Assembly (NCBI RefSeq): GCF_042660705.1
Contig: NZ_JBHSUQ010000001.1
Reading direction: 5' to 3' (one strand)
DNA length: 64,000 bases
Source of the DNA: Undibacterium_A arcticum
GTDB taxonomy: Bacteria > Pseudomonadota > Gammaproteobacteria > Burkholderiales > Burkholderiaceae_D
The notes under the pieces were generated by a model. The model was not told the origin of the DNA. It did no database searches and was given only the letters and a program-made list of their open reading frames with translations. Position numbers and translations under genes: made by a program. Shown piece after piece: positions 1 through 10,145 of this stretch (positions are counted from its first letter, which is position 1; each line of letters begins with the position of its first letter).

Positions 1-1
1 C

Positions 2-1145
2 ATGCTGGCCATGGCCGGCACCGCCGTTGCGATTTTTCTGCATCAGCTGTCGGACGGACAATTTTCGTTCAAGCCATATGACCTGCCGTCGCGGCTGGCC
101 TTGTTTGCATTGATCTTCTGGGCATTGTTGCTGGTGCCCGGCACCGCATTCAGGCAAATCCAGTGGGGCCTGGCGGTCGGTACCGTGATTGCCGCAATCA
201 AGCTGTACGCCGAGTCCCACGCCGGAGAACTGCGCCCGGTGGATTCCTTTTCGACACCGCTCGTCCCGTTCGGGAATCTGGCACTACTGATGGGTGCGCT
301 CGCTTTGCTGTCGATCGGCTGGAACAAACCCGGCGACAAGATCAGCATTGCCGGCAAGGTGATCGCCGGCTGCGCTGGACTGTATGCGTCCTATTTATCC
401 CAGGCGCGCGGCGGCTGGGTTGCAATCCCGTTGTTCATATTCATTGCAGCCGCGCTATATAGCCACCTGCGCACGCGCTACAAATTGCTGACCATGACCC
501 TGTTGGCGGCCCTGATCCTCGCAATCGGCACCCACAGCACGATGGTACGAAACCGCATCGTGGCAGCGGAAACGGACATCGCCGGCTATATCGAAGGGAA
601 GAATGTCAATACATCGCTGGGACTGCGCTGGCAGATTTGGCAAGCTTCATGGCTGATCTTCAAGGAGCACCCGGTGGTCGGCATCGGTCAGGACCGATTC
701 CCGGCGGCGATCCAGAAATTGGCCGAGCAGCATGTGATGACTGCCGAGGCCGCCATACAACCGCATTCCCACAACGATATTATGTATAAAATGGCAACCT
801 TTGGAACGGTTGGCGTGCTGGCGCTACTGTCGGTGTATTTCGTACCGGCTTTCTACTTCCTGCGACGAATGCGCGATCCGGACCAGGAAACCAGGACCAT
901 CGCGTCGATGGGCCTAGCACTCTGCCTCGGCTTTCGTGTTCGGCATGTCCGATGTCATGTTTTTCTGGTCAGCAAGCAATACCTTTTACAGTGTCACGCT
1001 GGCCGGACTGTTGGCCCATCAGATCAAGCGCAAAGCCGAACTGGAGCAGGCAGTTCGATCCGATAGCAGCGATGCGGCGCAACATCTGCACATCACAGTT
1101 GCATCGTTCTCCTTCAATCCAGCCACTTTCCGGTTCGCAGCATGA
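2..1145 (+). CDS. O-antigen ligase-like membrane protein (WaaL family), 5' partial, apparent frameshift
   Basis: Polytopic inner-membrane protein of the O-antigen ligase/polymerase (Wzy_C-like) type, expected to join glycan to lipid A-core at the periplasmic face. Hydrophobic segments alternate with short loops. A large periplasmic loop holds 'GLRWQIWQASW' and 'HSHNDIMYKMATFG', typical of the family. The gene starts before the window. Reading is continuous to about position 934, then the conserved tail (FGMSDVMFFW, then LLAHQIKRK) continues in another frame from position 936, so one base is extra or two are missing near 932-935. In the corrected frame the stop overlaps the msbA start as ATGA, which supports the correction and suggests translational coupling. 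Ligase versus polymerase cannot be settled from sequence alone. Confidence 0.75.
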
Positions 1146-2977
1146 CCATCCCACCGCAACTCAAGCGCCTGGCCGCGATGCACCGGCCATACAAGAAACG
1201 GCTGGCCCTCGCTTTTCTTGCAATGATCGTGACCGCTGCCACGGAATCGATCCTGCCCTATACGCTCAAACTTTTGTTTGACGTCGGATTTACCAAGGCC
1301 CCGACATTTTCGTACTGGATGGTACCGGCCGTGCTGGTCGGTCTGTTCGCAGTGCGCGGCGCGTCCACCTTCAGCAGCACGTACACGATGAGCTGGGTGT
1401 CGACCCGGCTGCTCAATGAGTTGCGTCGCCTGATGTTCAACCGCATGCTGGAAGCGCCGATCGGTTTCTACGCCGCCAACCCGGTTGGCCGCTTGATCAA
1501 TACGACGATGTTCGAAGTGCAGCAAATCGTCGAGATGATTACCAAGGTATTTACCTCGATCGTGCGCTCGAGCCTGACGGTGCTGGGCCTGTTGGCCGTA
1601 CTGTTCAGCATGAACTGGAGATTGACCATCGTCACCCTGATCCTGATGCCCATCATCGCGGCGGTGGTCAATCTGACCGGCAAGCGCCTGAAAAAACTGA
1701 ATCAGCAGTCGCTGGTAATCAATGGCCAGTTGACGCAGGTGATCGAAGAAACCACGCGGGCGCAGCAGGTCATCAAAATCTTCGGGGGCGAGAACTACGA
1801 AAAGCGCCGGCTCGAACAACGCGCCGAAAGTCTGCGCCGCTACACCATGCGCATGACGTGCACCTTTGCCGCGACCGTGCCCATCACGCATCTGCTCACT
1901 TCATTTGCGCTGTCGATCGTGGTCGTCATGGCGCTGGTGCAATCGAGCCACGGTCAGCTCACTGTCGGCGCCTTTGTCGCCTTCACTACGGCTATGCTGC
2001 TATTGCTGACGCCGTTAAAACAACTGGCCGAAGTCAACGGTCCCCTGCAGCGCGGCATGGCTGCCGCCGAGGCGGTCTTCAACCTGATCGATGCACCTGC
2101 CGAGCGCACCAACGGTATGGTGCTCAGCGGGCGGTCGAAGGGGCAGATCGACTTTATCGATGTGGCGTTTTCCTATCGTGGCCACCAGCAACTGGCGCTC
2201 AGCGGCATCAATCTGCACGTCAAACCGGGCGAAACGATCGCCTTCGTCGGCATGTCCGGCGGCGGCAAGTCGACGCTGGTCAATCTGGTACCCGGTTTTT
2301 ATTCGGCCAGCAGTGGGCGGATCTTGTTGGACGGTCAGCCGATCGACGACATCGCACTCACCAGCCTGCGCAGCCAGATTGCGATGGTCAGCCAGCACGT
2401 TGTGCTGTTCGACGACACGGTAGCGGCGAATATCGCGTACGGCGATCCATCCCCCGACCGCAGCCGGATCATTGCGGCGGCCAAGGCGGCCCACCTGGGC
2501 GACATGATCGACCAGCTGCCGCAAGGGTATGAAACCGGCATCGGCGACAACGGTTCACGCCTGTCCGGCGGCCAGCGCCAGCGGCTGGCCATCGCCCGGG
2601 CCATCTACAAGAATGCGCCACTGCTGATCCTGGACGAGGCGACATCGGCGTTGGATACTGAATCGGAACGCGCAGTGCAGGCCGCGCTGGATCAATTGAT
2701 GCAGGGCCGAACCACGTTCGTCATTGCGCACCGGCTATCGACCATCGAACGCGCCAGCCGCATCGTCGTGCTCTCGGGCGGCCGCATTGTCGAAATCGGC
2801 ACCCACGATGAGTTGCTGCAAATGAAGGGGATATACGCGAATCTGTATCATCTGCAGTTTCCAGGGAAGCGCTCGCACCGGTGCTGTAGTCCCGGTAATG
2901 GAGCGCCATCGTTTGGCCCACCTATTTCATGCAATCGACTACGTTTTTCTGACGCGACACTATGCCACCACAATTAG
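1142..2977 (+). CDS. msbA: Lipid A export ATP-binding/permease protein MsbA
   Basis: Homodimeric ABC exporter that flips lipid A-core from the cytoplasmic to the periplasmic leaflet of the inner membrane. Residues 1 to about 310 form the six-helix transmembrane domain. The nucleotide-binding domain follows, with Walker A 'GMSGGGKST' (lysine at residue 376), signature 'LSGGQRQRLAIARA', Walker B 'LLILDEATSALD' and the switch histidine in 'AHRLSTI'. The start overlaps the upstream ligase-like gene (ATGA), which places it in an LPS-assembly operon. At 611 residues it is slightly longer than usual. The last 35 or so residues are cysteine- and proline-rich and do not resemble an MsbA tail, so another small indel near 2860 may have extended the frame. 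Confidence 0.93.
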   Translation: MTIPPQLKRLAAMHRPYKKRLALAFLAMIVTAATESILPYTLKLLFDVGFTKAPTFSYWMVPAVLVGLFAVRGASTFSSTYTMSWVSTRLLNELRRLMFNRMLEAPIGFYAANPVGRLINTTMFEVQQIVEMITKVFTSIVRSSLTVLGLLAVLFSMNWRLTIVTLILMPIIAAVVNLTGKRLKKLNQQSLVINGQLTQVIEETTRAQQVIKIFGGENYEKRRLEQRAESLRRYTMRMTCTFAATVPITHLLTSFALSIVVVMALVQSSHGQLTVGAFVAFTTAMLLLLTPLKQLAEVNGPLQRGMAAAEAVFNLIDAPAERTNGMVLSGRSKGQIDFIDVAFSYRGHQQLALSGINLHVKPGETIAFVGMSGGGKSTLVNLVPGFYSASSGRILLDGQPIDDIALTSLRSQIAMVSQHVVLFDDTVAANIAYGDPSPDRSRIIAAAKAAHLGDMIDQLPQGYETGIGDNGSRLSGGQRQRLAIARAIYKNAPLLILDEATSALDTESERAVQAALDQLMQGRTTFVIAHRLSTIERASRIVVLSGGRIVEIGTHDELLQMKGIYANLYHLQFPGKRSHRCCSPGNGAPSFGPPISCNRLRFSDATLCHHN

Positions 2978-4100
2978 TCCCGCCCGAGCTTCTCAAAAAA
3001 TCAGACAAGATTTTATTCATTGCGCATCTTGCATTGGGCGATTTCACCTATCTGCAGAATTGCTTCAAGGCGTTTGCCGAAGCGTATCCGCACATCCAGA
3101 TTCACATCTGGGTCGATGAAGTGCGCCGCACTTCACAGCCTGCAAAGTGGGAGCATTTGCGAAAATACGCGCTGTACGACTGGCTGGCCGCTTGCCCGTT
3201 CGTCGCCCGGATTTATCAAGAGACCTACAGCCCGACGCTGTTCAAGCAATCGATCCGCAGCGCCCAGCAGCAGCGATACCCATTGGTGGTCTCTCTGTCG
3301 ACGCTGAGACCGCCGCTGTATGCCGCTCTGGCGAGGGAAATATGCCCCCACGGTTTTGTCGCAGGCATGCGGCGGCGGACTCATTTCTTCGCATTTCAAC
3401 GCCGACTGGCTTTTCGCAAGCTCAATGCCGGTCTCGATATCGATGCGACGTCGCTGCCCGGTCAACATATCAGTGCCGTCTATACCGGGTGGTTTCGGCG
3501 CCTGTTCGGCGTCGACCTGGCGGCATCGGCACGCTTTCCGTTCGTGCAGATTCCGGCGCAATGGAATCAATACGCGCAGCAGCAGTTGACCGACTGGCAA
3601 TTTGATTCGGCCAGCCGTGCCGCCGGCAAGCTGGTCTTCATCAACCCGTTTGCCAAAACCGGGAAACGTTGCTGGCCGCTGGAACGCGTGGTCGAGCTGG
3701 TGCTCGCGCTCAAACAGCAGAATGGCTGGAGCGACAGCTGCTTTATCGTGAACGCGGTGCCGGAACAAATGGAGAATGCCAAACAATTCTTCAAAGCACA
3801 TGCGCTCGATCGCGTGCAGCTGTTCAGTGCGCAAGACAATTTTTCCAGTTACCTGCGATCCTGAGCAAGTGCGACCTGGTGATATCGGTTGAAACCGCGG
3901 TAATGCATCTGGCCAACGCCGTACACATTCCTGTGATCGCGCTCATGCGCCAGAAAAATCCGGAATGGGCGCCGATCGACCAGGAACACAGTACCGTCAT
4001 CACGACCGCCAATCGCCGCGAATGGGTGCGATCGATCACGGTATCGCAAGTGGTCGCAGCCTTGCCAGAGACCATTGAAGCCGATCATGCACAGCGCTGA
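2962..4100 (+). CDS. Glycosyltransferase family 9 (heptosyltransferase-like), apparent frameshift
   Basis: Cytoplasmic GT-B transferase related to ADP-heptose:LPS heptosyltransferases, probably adding a core sugar. The N-terminus 'SDKILFIAHLALGDFTYLQN' and the C-terminal nucleotide-sugar region 'ISVETAVMHLANAVH' mark the family. It is closely similar along its length to the gene at 5203-6336. That paralog has six T where this gene has five at about 3839-3843 (a 'DNFFQLPAIL' context), so a one-base loss breaks the frame here and the true C-terminus continues to 4100. It overlaps the msbA end by 16 nt and the following GT8 gene by 14 nt, so it sits in the same operon. Donor and acceptor are unknown. 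Confidence 0.8.
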
Positions 4101-5073
4101 CACCATGGCCAGCGCCGCGCCGTTCCATATTGCGTTCGGCGTCGACGCACACTATTTCCGCGGCATGGGCGTCACCATCACGTCCATCCTGGAGCACAAT
4201 CCTGATATCGATTTCGTGTTCCATGTGTTTTCGTCTGAAGTCACGCACGACAGCCGGCGTCGGATACATCAACTGGAACTGCAATACCGGACCAAGATCC
4301 TGATTCACATCATCGACCCTTCCGTGTTCGATGAATTCAGCGATTTCCCGCGACTGGTGCATTATTCACCGGCGATATTTACCCGGCTGCTGATCCCGGC
4401 GGAACTCAATAAGCTCGGCAATATCGACAAGCTGCTGTATCTCGACTCGGATATTCTTTGCGTTGGTAGTTTGTCCGAATTGATGACGATGGATATCAGC
4501 GATGCGATCGTCGCGCTGGTGCATGACAACAGCGTCGAGACCTCCAGGACACAGTGCGCAACGCTGGAACTACGTCACGATAAATATTTCAATTCCGGCG
4601 TGCTCTACATCAATATCCAAAACTGGATTGCAAACAAGGTGACCGCACTGACGATCACCCAGATGCTGACCAGTGACAAAACATTCACCTTTCCGGACCA
4701 GGACGCGCTCAATATCGTGCTGGATGGACGAGTCAAGTTCATTGATGGCAAATGGAATTATCAATATAACCTGGTCAATGTATTGAAAGAAAATCAGGCC
4801 AGCATGGCGATACCGCCGGACGCCGTGTTCGTGCACTTCACCGGCCGTCTGAAGCCATGGCATGACTGGAATCCACACTACTCGAAACAACTGTTCCTGA
4901 AATACCAGTCCTTGTCACCGTGGTCCGACCTGCCGCTGGATCAACCGAAGAACTACAAGGAAATGCATATGCACGCACAATTCCTGATCCGGCGCGGCCA
5001 GCTCGCCGACGGCATGCGGTGGTATGCAAGATATATCCTGAACAAATATTCGGGGCTGTGCCAGCCTTCCTGA
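4087..5073 (+). CDS. Glycosyltransferase family 8 (LPS glucosyl/galactosyltransferase-like)
   Basis: Retaining GT-A transferase of the WaaJ/RfaI type, which uses UDP-glucose or UDP-galactose to extend the LPS core. Visible features are the N-terminal 'HIAFGVDAHYFRGMGVTITS', the metal-binding DxD in 'LLYLDSDILCVG', 'NSGVLYINIQNW', 'FPDQDALNIVLDG' and the C-terminal 'HFTGRLKPWHDW', all in family order. A TTG at 4075 is also possible; ATG 4087 or 4105 is more likely because the domain begins only after residue 10. It lies between two GT9 paralogs, consistent with a core-oligosaccharide block. About 329 residues, normal for the family. Confidence 0.88.
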   Translation: MHSADTMASAAPFHIAFGVDAHYFRGMGVTITSILEHNPDIDFVFHVFSSEVTHDSRRRIHQLELQYRTKILIHIIDPSVFDEFSDFPRLVHYSPAIFTRLLIPAELNKLGNIDKLLYLDSDILCVGSLSELMTMDISDAIVALVHDNSVETSRTQCATLELRHDKYFNSGVLYINIQNWIANKVTALTITQMLTSDKTFTFPDQDALNIVLDGRVKFIDGKWNYQYNLVNVLKENQASMAIPPDAVFVHFTGRLKPWHDWNPHYSKQLFLKYQSLSPWSDLPLDQPKNYKEMHMHAQFLIRRGQLADGMRWYARYILNKYSGLCQPS

Positions 5074-5202
5074 AGCATGCTGCAATTTCGTTCAGTTTGT
5101 CGCCGTGCCGTTTGCGCCGCGCGGTTTGCCACTTTATGCCGTGCTCCAATGAACCATCCGGCGCACCAACGTGAACCATACCATTTACTGCCCAAGTCCC
5201 GC

Positions 5203-6336
5203 ATGAGGTCTTCATTGGTCCCCCACGAGTTACTGCAAAAATCGGACAAGATCCTGTTCATTGCCCATCTCGCGCTGGGCGATTTCACTTACCTGCAAAA
5301 CTGCTTTCGCGCATTTGCGGACGCCTACCCGCATATCCGGATTCATCTTTGGGTCGACGAGCTGCGCCGTACCGCACGCCCGGCCGACTGGGAGCATCTG
5401 AAAAGCTATTCGCTATACGACTGGCTGGCAGAATGCCCCGCGATCGCCAAGGTATACAACCAGACGTACAGCCCGGCGCTCCTGAAGCAATCGATGCGCG
5501 AGGCGCAGCAACAGGCCTATCCCATCGTCATCTCGCTAGGCCTGTTGCGGCGCAATTTCTATGCGGGACTGGCGCGCAAGATCAGTCCGCAAGGCTTCGT
5601 CGCCGGCCAGACCAAGCGCGCCAGGTTGCTCGATATTCACAAGCATCTGGCATACCGCAAGCTCGACGCCAGGATTCCCGACTATGGCGCCAAGGCTGAC
5701 GGCAAAGAACATATCAGCGATATTTATGCCGGCTGGTTCGAGCTATTGTTCGGGCTGCAGATTGCCGCGGCTGCCCGCTTTCCGTTCGTCGATATTCCCG
5801 AGCGGTGGCGCGACTATGCGCGCGATCAACTGATGCAGTGGCAGTTCCCGATCGACCGCGCCGACCGGCAAGGCCGGAAGATTTTTTTTGTCAACGCGTT
5901 TTCCAAGTCGGTCGAACGCAACTGGCCGCTGGAACGGGTATTGGCCCTGATCCAGGCCATGCGCCGGCAAGACCGGTGGCGCGACAGTTATTTCGTGATC
6001 AATGTCGTACCGGAACAGATGGGTCGGGCGCAGCGGTTGTTTGATCAGAATCCGATCGAGCACGCACATCTGTTTAGCGCGGTCGACAATTTTTTCCAGT
6101 TGCCGGCAATCCTGAGCTTGTGCGATCTGATTATCTCGGTCGAAACCGCAGTCATGCATCTGGCCAATGCGGTGCATGTCCCGGTCGTCGCCTTGATGCG
6201 GCTGACCAGTCTGGAATGGGTCCCGATTGACCAAGCCAATAGCACGATCATCCACGTGTCCAGACCCGACGCTTGGGTCGACAGCATTACGGTCGAGGAT
6301 GTGATGGCGGTCATGCTTGGGCAGGGATCGCCATAA
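5203..6336 (+). CDS. Glycosyltransferase family 9 (heptosyltransferase-like), second copy
   Basis: Intact paralog of the gene at 2962-4100. It has the same N-terminus ('ELLQKSDKILFIAHLALGDF'), a central 'HISDIYAGWFELLFG' and the C-terminal 'LIISVETAVMHLANAVHVP' of GT9 enzymes. An open frame extends up to ATG 5077, but the match with the paralog begins at ATG 5203 (MRSSLVPHELL versus MPPQLVPPELL), so 5203 is chosen, giving 377 residues. It is the last gene of the plus-strand LPS block and is followed by a repeat element, not another gene. The two GT9 copies probably arose by local duplication around the GT8 gene and may use related donors at different acceptor positions. Confidence 0.87.
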   Translation: MRSSLVPHELLQKSDKILFIAHLALGDFTYLQNCFRAFADAYPHIRIHLWVDELRRTARPADWEHLKSYSLYDWLAECPAIAKVYNQTYSPALLKQSMREAQQQAYPIVISLGLLRRNFYAGLARKISPQGFVAGQTKRARLLDIHKHLAYRKLDARIPDYGAKADGKEHISDIYAGWFELLFGLQIAAAARFPFVDIPERWRDYARDQLMQWQFPIDRADRQGRKIFFVNAFSKSVERNWPLERVLALIQAMRRQDRWRDSYFVINVVPEQMGRAQRLFDQNPIEHAHLFSAVDNFFQLPAILSLCDLIISVETAVMHLANAVHVPVVALMRLTSLEWVPIDQANSTIIHVSRPDAWVDSITVEDVMAVMLGQGSP

Positions 6337-6351
6337 GGTCGCCAGGCCGGT

Positions 6352-6568
6352 CAGGGCAATCGCACGAAGAGCCGCATGAACATTGGTGCTGCCGGGTTGG
6401 AAGCGATATCCGCCTGCAAGCGGATATGCGCACTGCAAGTGCGGGTAGTGCCGTTGATGAATGGCGCATGTTGCCGATCGACCGTCCTACCCCCCATCCC
6501 AACCTTCCCCCTGCAAGGGGGAAGGGGCGAGAAGCCCTAGCCTGCAACGATCTTCATGCAATCGCCTG
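6352..6568. repeat. Intergenic element with terminal inverted repeats, family A copy 1
   Basis: The ends are inverted repeats of about 20 nt: left 'cagggcaatcgcacgaagag', right 'gatcttcatgcaatcgcctg'. The interior contains 'ccttccccctgcaaggggg', a strong palindrome. A related element lies inverted at 13687-13889 and shares both ends and the palindrome. There is no coding capacity, so it looks like a non-autonomous miniature element. It fills most of the gap between the glycosyltransferase block and the TetR gene. Confidence 0.6.
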
Positions 6569-6648
6569 CGGTGACAGGCGTCCGTCTTGACGATGCCCAG
6601 TTTGCAGACTACATTACTGACTCACAAGTAAGTTATTCGATTTGACCC

Positions 6649-7299
6649 ATGTCCATGCTCTGTCCATTCAATAAGCCGCGCTGGGAGCGGCGCAAGGAAG
6701 CGCGGCCGCAAGAATTGCTGGCAGCCGCGCTCGACCTGTTCGTCGAACGGGGTTTCGCGGTGACCCGGCTGGAAGACGTCGCCAAACGCGCCGGTGTCTC
6801 GAAGGGCACCTTGTACCTGTATTTCGCCAACAAGGAAGAATTGTTCAAGGCGGTGGTACGGGAGAACATACTACCGGTGCTGGGCGAGGCCGAAGCGATG
6901 ATCGACAGCTTTGAAGGCAACAGCATCGACCTGTTTCGCGACATCGTGCTGGGCTGGTGGGAACGGGTTGGCGACACCACATTGTCCGGCATCACCAAGC
7001 TGATCCTGGCCGAATCCGGTAATTTTCCCGAACTGGCGAAGTTTTACCATGACGAAGTCATTTCGCGCGGCAATGCGATGATCGGCCGCCTGCTGCAGCG
7101 TGGCATCGAACGCGGCGAATTTCGCCAACTCGAGATACAGAATCTGACCAAGGTGATCGTGGCGCCGATAATCATGCTGATGATGTGGAAGCATTCCTTC
7201 GGCGCCTGCCAGATCGAGCCTATCTCGCCCAAGGACTACCTGAACAGTTTTATCGACCTTTGCCTGCACGGAGTGTTGAACGACGAGGTCGGCGCCTGA
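6649..7299 (+). CDS. TetR/AcrR-family transcriptional regulator
   Basis: Small-molecule-responsive repressor, 216 residues. An N-terminal helix-turn-helix (residues about 18-65: 'AALDLFVERGF', then 'VAKRAGVSKGTLYLYFANKE') is followed by an all-helical ligand/dimerisation domain without close family features. No divergent efflux or metabolic operon adjoins it. Upstream lies a repeat element and downstream a long gap, then pcm. Its target cannot be read from context. The tolC-type gene 1.5 kb downstream is a possible target, since AcrR-type regulators often control efflux, but that is a guess. Confidence 0.9.
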   Translation: MSMLCPFNKPRWERRKEARPQELLAAALDLFVERGFAVTRLEDVAKRAGVSKGTLYLYFANKEELFKAVVRENILPVLGEAEAMIDSFEGNSIDLFRDIVLGWWERVGDTTLSGITKLILAESGNFPELAKFYHDEVISRGNAMIGRLLQRGIERGEFRQLEIQNLTKVIVAPIIMLMMWKHSFGACQIEPISPKDYLNSFIDLCLHGVLNDEVGA

Positions 7300-7401
7300 T
7301 TTCAGGGGCGCAGGTAACCCGAAGGTCGCACGGGAACCGGACAAGACTGCCAAACTGACGAGGACGGAATTGAGGGCGCCTCTATCAATTCAAATCCGAG
7401 T

Positions 7402-7565
7402 CGTTCCAGCGGACGCTGGAACCCAGCGTCTTTCGTCACGCACCGTTAGCGTTTGATATGAACAAGAACCACGCCGTTTTAGGCTAAACGAAGGGCAAGA
7501 TGCTGCTTGGCGCAATATAAGGTGCGAGGACTCCTCGCACGGGTCCCAGCGTTCGCTGGGACGAC
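7402..7565. repeat. Cluster of short perfect palindromes in the tetR-pcm gap
   Basis: Three hairpins lie in this non-coding gap: 'gttccagcggacgctggaac' at 7403-7422, 'gtgcgaggactcctcgcac' at about 7522-7540, and 'gtcccagcgttcgctgggac' at 7543-7562. The last matches palindromes at 43744-43763 and 43873-43892 apart from the loop. The text just after it ('gacgacaaaccaatt') recurs after vapC at about 11125. No gene is seen between 7300 and 7732. Confidence 0.65.
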
Positions 7566-7732
7566 AAACCAATTAATAGAGATGCACTTTATCCCCGCCT
7601 TTTGAAGCTTTAGCTCCAAGTTTCCGCAGGCTGTCGCATTTTTTGCCAAATCCGTTGCCATATCAATAAAATCTAAGTGCAATTCAACGATAAAATGCCA
7701 GATTCCAATTTTTCCGCCGTAGAGCTCCCAAC

Positions 7733-8392
7733 ATGACTATCGAACTAGCCCGCTTCAATATGATTGAACAGCAAATCCGACCTTGGGACGTGCTGGACCA
7801 GGATGTGCTCGACTTGCTGCTAATCGTCAAGCGTGAACTGTTCGTGCCCCCCGCTTATAAGAGCCTGGCCTTCATGGATACCGAAATCCCGCTGCCGGGC
7901 GGCGAAAATATGTTTACCCCGAAGTTGGAGGCGCGCATCCTGCAGGAGCTGGCGGTCAAGAAGCATGAGCAGGTGCTCGAAATCGGCGCCGGCTCCGGTT
8001 ACATGGCGGCGCTGCTGGCATACAAGGGACGGCATGTGACGACGGTCGAAATCGCACCTGAATTGAAGGCGCTGGCCCAGCACAACCTGGCCAGCAACCG
8101 TGTTGACAATGTGGAGGTGGTCGCCGGCAACGGCGCCCAAGGATGGCCAGCCAGCGGCAACGCGCAATACGACGTGATCGCCATCTCGGGCGCATTGCCG
8201 TATTTGCCGGACGCGTTTTACAAGCAACTGAAGGTCGGCGGCCGCATCGTCACGATCATCGGCGAAGCGCCGATGATGACGGCGCGTCTGATCACACGCG
8301 TATCGGAGACCGCCTACGACACCGTCACGCTGTTTGAAACCTGTGTGACACCGCTGCGTGAAGCCAGCGTCCCTTCTCACTTTACGTTCTGA
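7733..8392 (+). CDS. pcm: Protein-L-isoaspartate O-methyltransferase
   Basis: Cytoplasmic repair enzyme that methylates isoaspartyl residues of damaged proteins using S-adenosylmethionine. The SAM-binding motif I 'VLEIGAGSGYMAALLA' lies near residue 80, preceded by the pcm signature region 'FVPPAYKSLAFMDTEIPLPGG'. Motif 'YDVIAISGALPYLP' lies near residue 150. At 219 residues it matches the family. The start ATG is the first in frame. The rhodanese gene begins 8 nt after its stop and tolC follows, so pcm, rhodanese and tolC may form one transcription unit. Confidence 0.93.
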   Translation: MTIELARFNMIEQQIRPWDVLDQDVLDLLLIVKRELFVPPAYKSLAFMDTEIPLPGGENMFTPKLEARILQELAVKKHEQVLEIGAGSGYMAALLAYKGRHVTTVEIAPELKALAQHNLASNRVDNVEVVAGNGAQGWPASGNAQYDVIAISGALPYLPDAFYKQLKVGGRIVTIIGEAPMMTARLITRVSETAYDTVTLFETCVTPLREASVPSHFTF

Positions 8393-8399
8393 GACCGCA

Positions 8400-8734
8400 A
8401 TGCAACATCTGACCGCCCGCGAACTGGCCGCCTGGATCGCCGATTGCCAGGCCGATCCGTCCCGCAGCAAACCTGTCCTACTCGATGTGCGCGAACCATG
8501 GGAGTTTGAAACCTGCCATATCGAAGGTGCGATGCTGATGCCAATGCAAACAGTGCCGGCACGGATCAATGAACTGGACGACGACGCCCAGATCGTCTGC
8601 ATCTGCCACCACGGCGGGCGCAGCATGCAGGTCGCCAATTTCTTGAGCGGCACGGCTTTACGCAGGCCATCAACCTGACCGGCGGCGTACACGCCTGGGC
8701 GCAGCAAGTCGACAGCAGCATGCCGACTTATTGA
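8400..8734 (+). CDS. Rhodanese-like sulfurtransferase, apparent frameshift
   Basis: Single-domain rhodanese of about 111 residues. 'VLLDVREPWEFETCHIEGA' marks the first half, and the active-site loop 'CHHGGRS' holds the catalytic cysteine. The frame breaks at about 8645: 'aatttcttgagcgg' lacks one G relative to the expected ...NFLERHGF..., after which the conserved end 'INLTGGVHAWA' continues in the shifted frame to the stop at 8732. Such proteins transfer sulfane sulfur from thiosulfate or act as persulfide carriers; the physiological acceptor is unknown. It lies between pcm and the tolC-type gene. Confidence 0.85.
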
Positions 8735-8809
8735 GCGTTGTTGTGCCAGGCCATCGCATCCTGATCGCTTACTTTATCCACCTTTGATCCGACTCCCCCG
8801 GAGAACTAC

Positions 8810-10100
8810 ATGCGCAATATCCTGATCGCTTCCCTGATTGCCAGTGCCTTTTTGTCACTGGACGCACAAGCGACCGATCTGCTGCAAACCTATAAGGATG
8901 CGCTGGCCAACGATCCGGTATACGCCAGCGCTCGCGCCGCCTTGTCCGCCGGACAGGAAGCGATGCCGCAAGCGCGTGCCGGCCTGTTGCCAAATATCGG
9001 GGTGTCCGGCGATTACAGCCGCAATGAAGTAGAAAACGCCGGTAGTTTCAACTCCAGTAGCTACACGCTGGCGCTGACGCAGCCGCTGTTCCGCTGGGCC
9101 AACTGGCAACAATACGAACAAAGCAAACTGTCGGTGGCCGCCAGCGAAGCGCAATTCGCGCAGGCCCAGCAGGACCTGATTGTCCGCATGGGTCAGGCCT
9201 ATTTCGATGTGCTGACGGCGCAGGACGTATTGACCTTCGTGCAGGCGCAAAAGATAGCAATTTCTGAACAGCTGGCCTCGGCCAAGCGCAATTTCGAAGT
9301 CGGCACCTCGACCATCACCGACACCAATGAAGCGCAATCACGTTACGATCTGGCGGTAGCGCAGGAATTTGCCGCCGAAAACGATCTGGAAATCAAGCGC
9401 ACCACGCTGGAACAAATCGTCGGCAAACCAACAACATCGCTCGCCAGCCTGCGTCCCGGCCTGACATTGAATTTGCCGGAACCGGCCCAGATCGAACCCT
9501 GGGTCAGCAGCGCCGAGCAGCAAAATTACGGCGTAATCGGACAGCAGCTCGCACTCGAAATCGCGAAACGCGATATTTCAAAGCCGCGCCGGCCACCTGC
9601 CCACGCTGGATCTGGTGGCGTCCCGCAATCATAGCAACCAGCCAACCACCTTCAGCGCCAACAATGTCACGACCAATACCAATTCGATCGGCGTGCAATG
9701 GAGCATCCCGCTGTTTTCGGGGTTCGCGGTCACCAGCAAGGTGCGCCAGTCGATCGCGCTGGAGGACAAGGCCCGCAACGATCTGGAAAGCGTGCGTCGC
9801 AGCGCGATACAGAGTGCGCGTCAATCCTACCTCGGCGTCAGCAGTGGTCTGTCGCAAGTGAAGGCACTGGAAGCGGCGGAAATCTCCAGCCAGTCGTCGC
9901 TTGATTCCAACAAGCTCGGCTATCAAGTCGGCGTGCGCATCAATATCGACGTGCTGAATGCGCAGCAGCAGCTATATTCGACTCGCCAGGCGCTAGCCAA
10001 GGCACGCTACGACACGATCATGAACGGCTTGCGCCTCAAGTCGGCGGCCGGCACCTTGAAAGAGCAAGATGTGGTGCAGGTAAATACACTGCTGCAGTAA
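8810..10100 (+). CDS. tolC: TolC family outer-membrane channel protein, apparent frameshift
   Basis: Outer-membrane factor forming the exit duct of type I secretion and tripartite efflux systems. It has an N-terminal signal peptide (cleavage probably after 'DAQA', near residue 22) followed by two repeats of the OEP fold. 'LLQTYKDALANDPVYASARA' and 'AQQDLIVRMGQAYFDVL' mark repeat 1, and 'LGYQVGVRINIDVLNAQQQL' marks repeat 2. The frame breaks at about 9580-9590: one extra C, or two lost bases, before 'RAGHLPTLDLVASRNHSNQ'. The corrected protein is about 430 residues, as usual. No adaptor or inner-membrane pump gene adjoins it, so it may serve several pumps. Confidence 0.88.
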
Positions 10101-10145
10101 CACGGCACGACGCCAGCCCCTGCAAAAAGCCGCTGAATCGTGAGT

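Noticed and set aside
2..1145. Reading the frame breaks as genuine pseudogenes
   Set aside because: Conservation continues on both sides of each break, breaks cluster at homopolymers, and corrected ends restore the short gene overlaps (for example ATGA with msbA).
1019..1891. Long minus-strand frame (290 codons) opposite msbA
   Set aside because: It is antisense to a well-supported gene and has no family features. Many such frames arise here from the GC-rich codon use.
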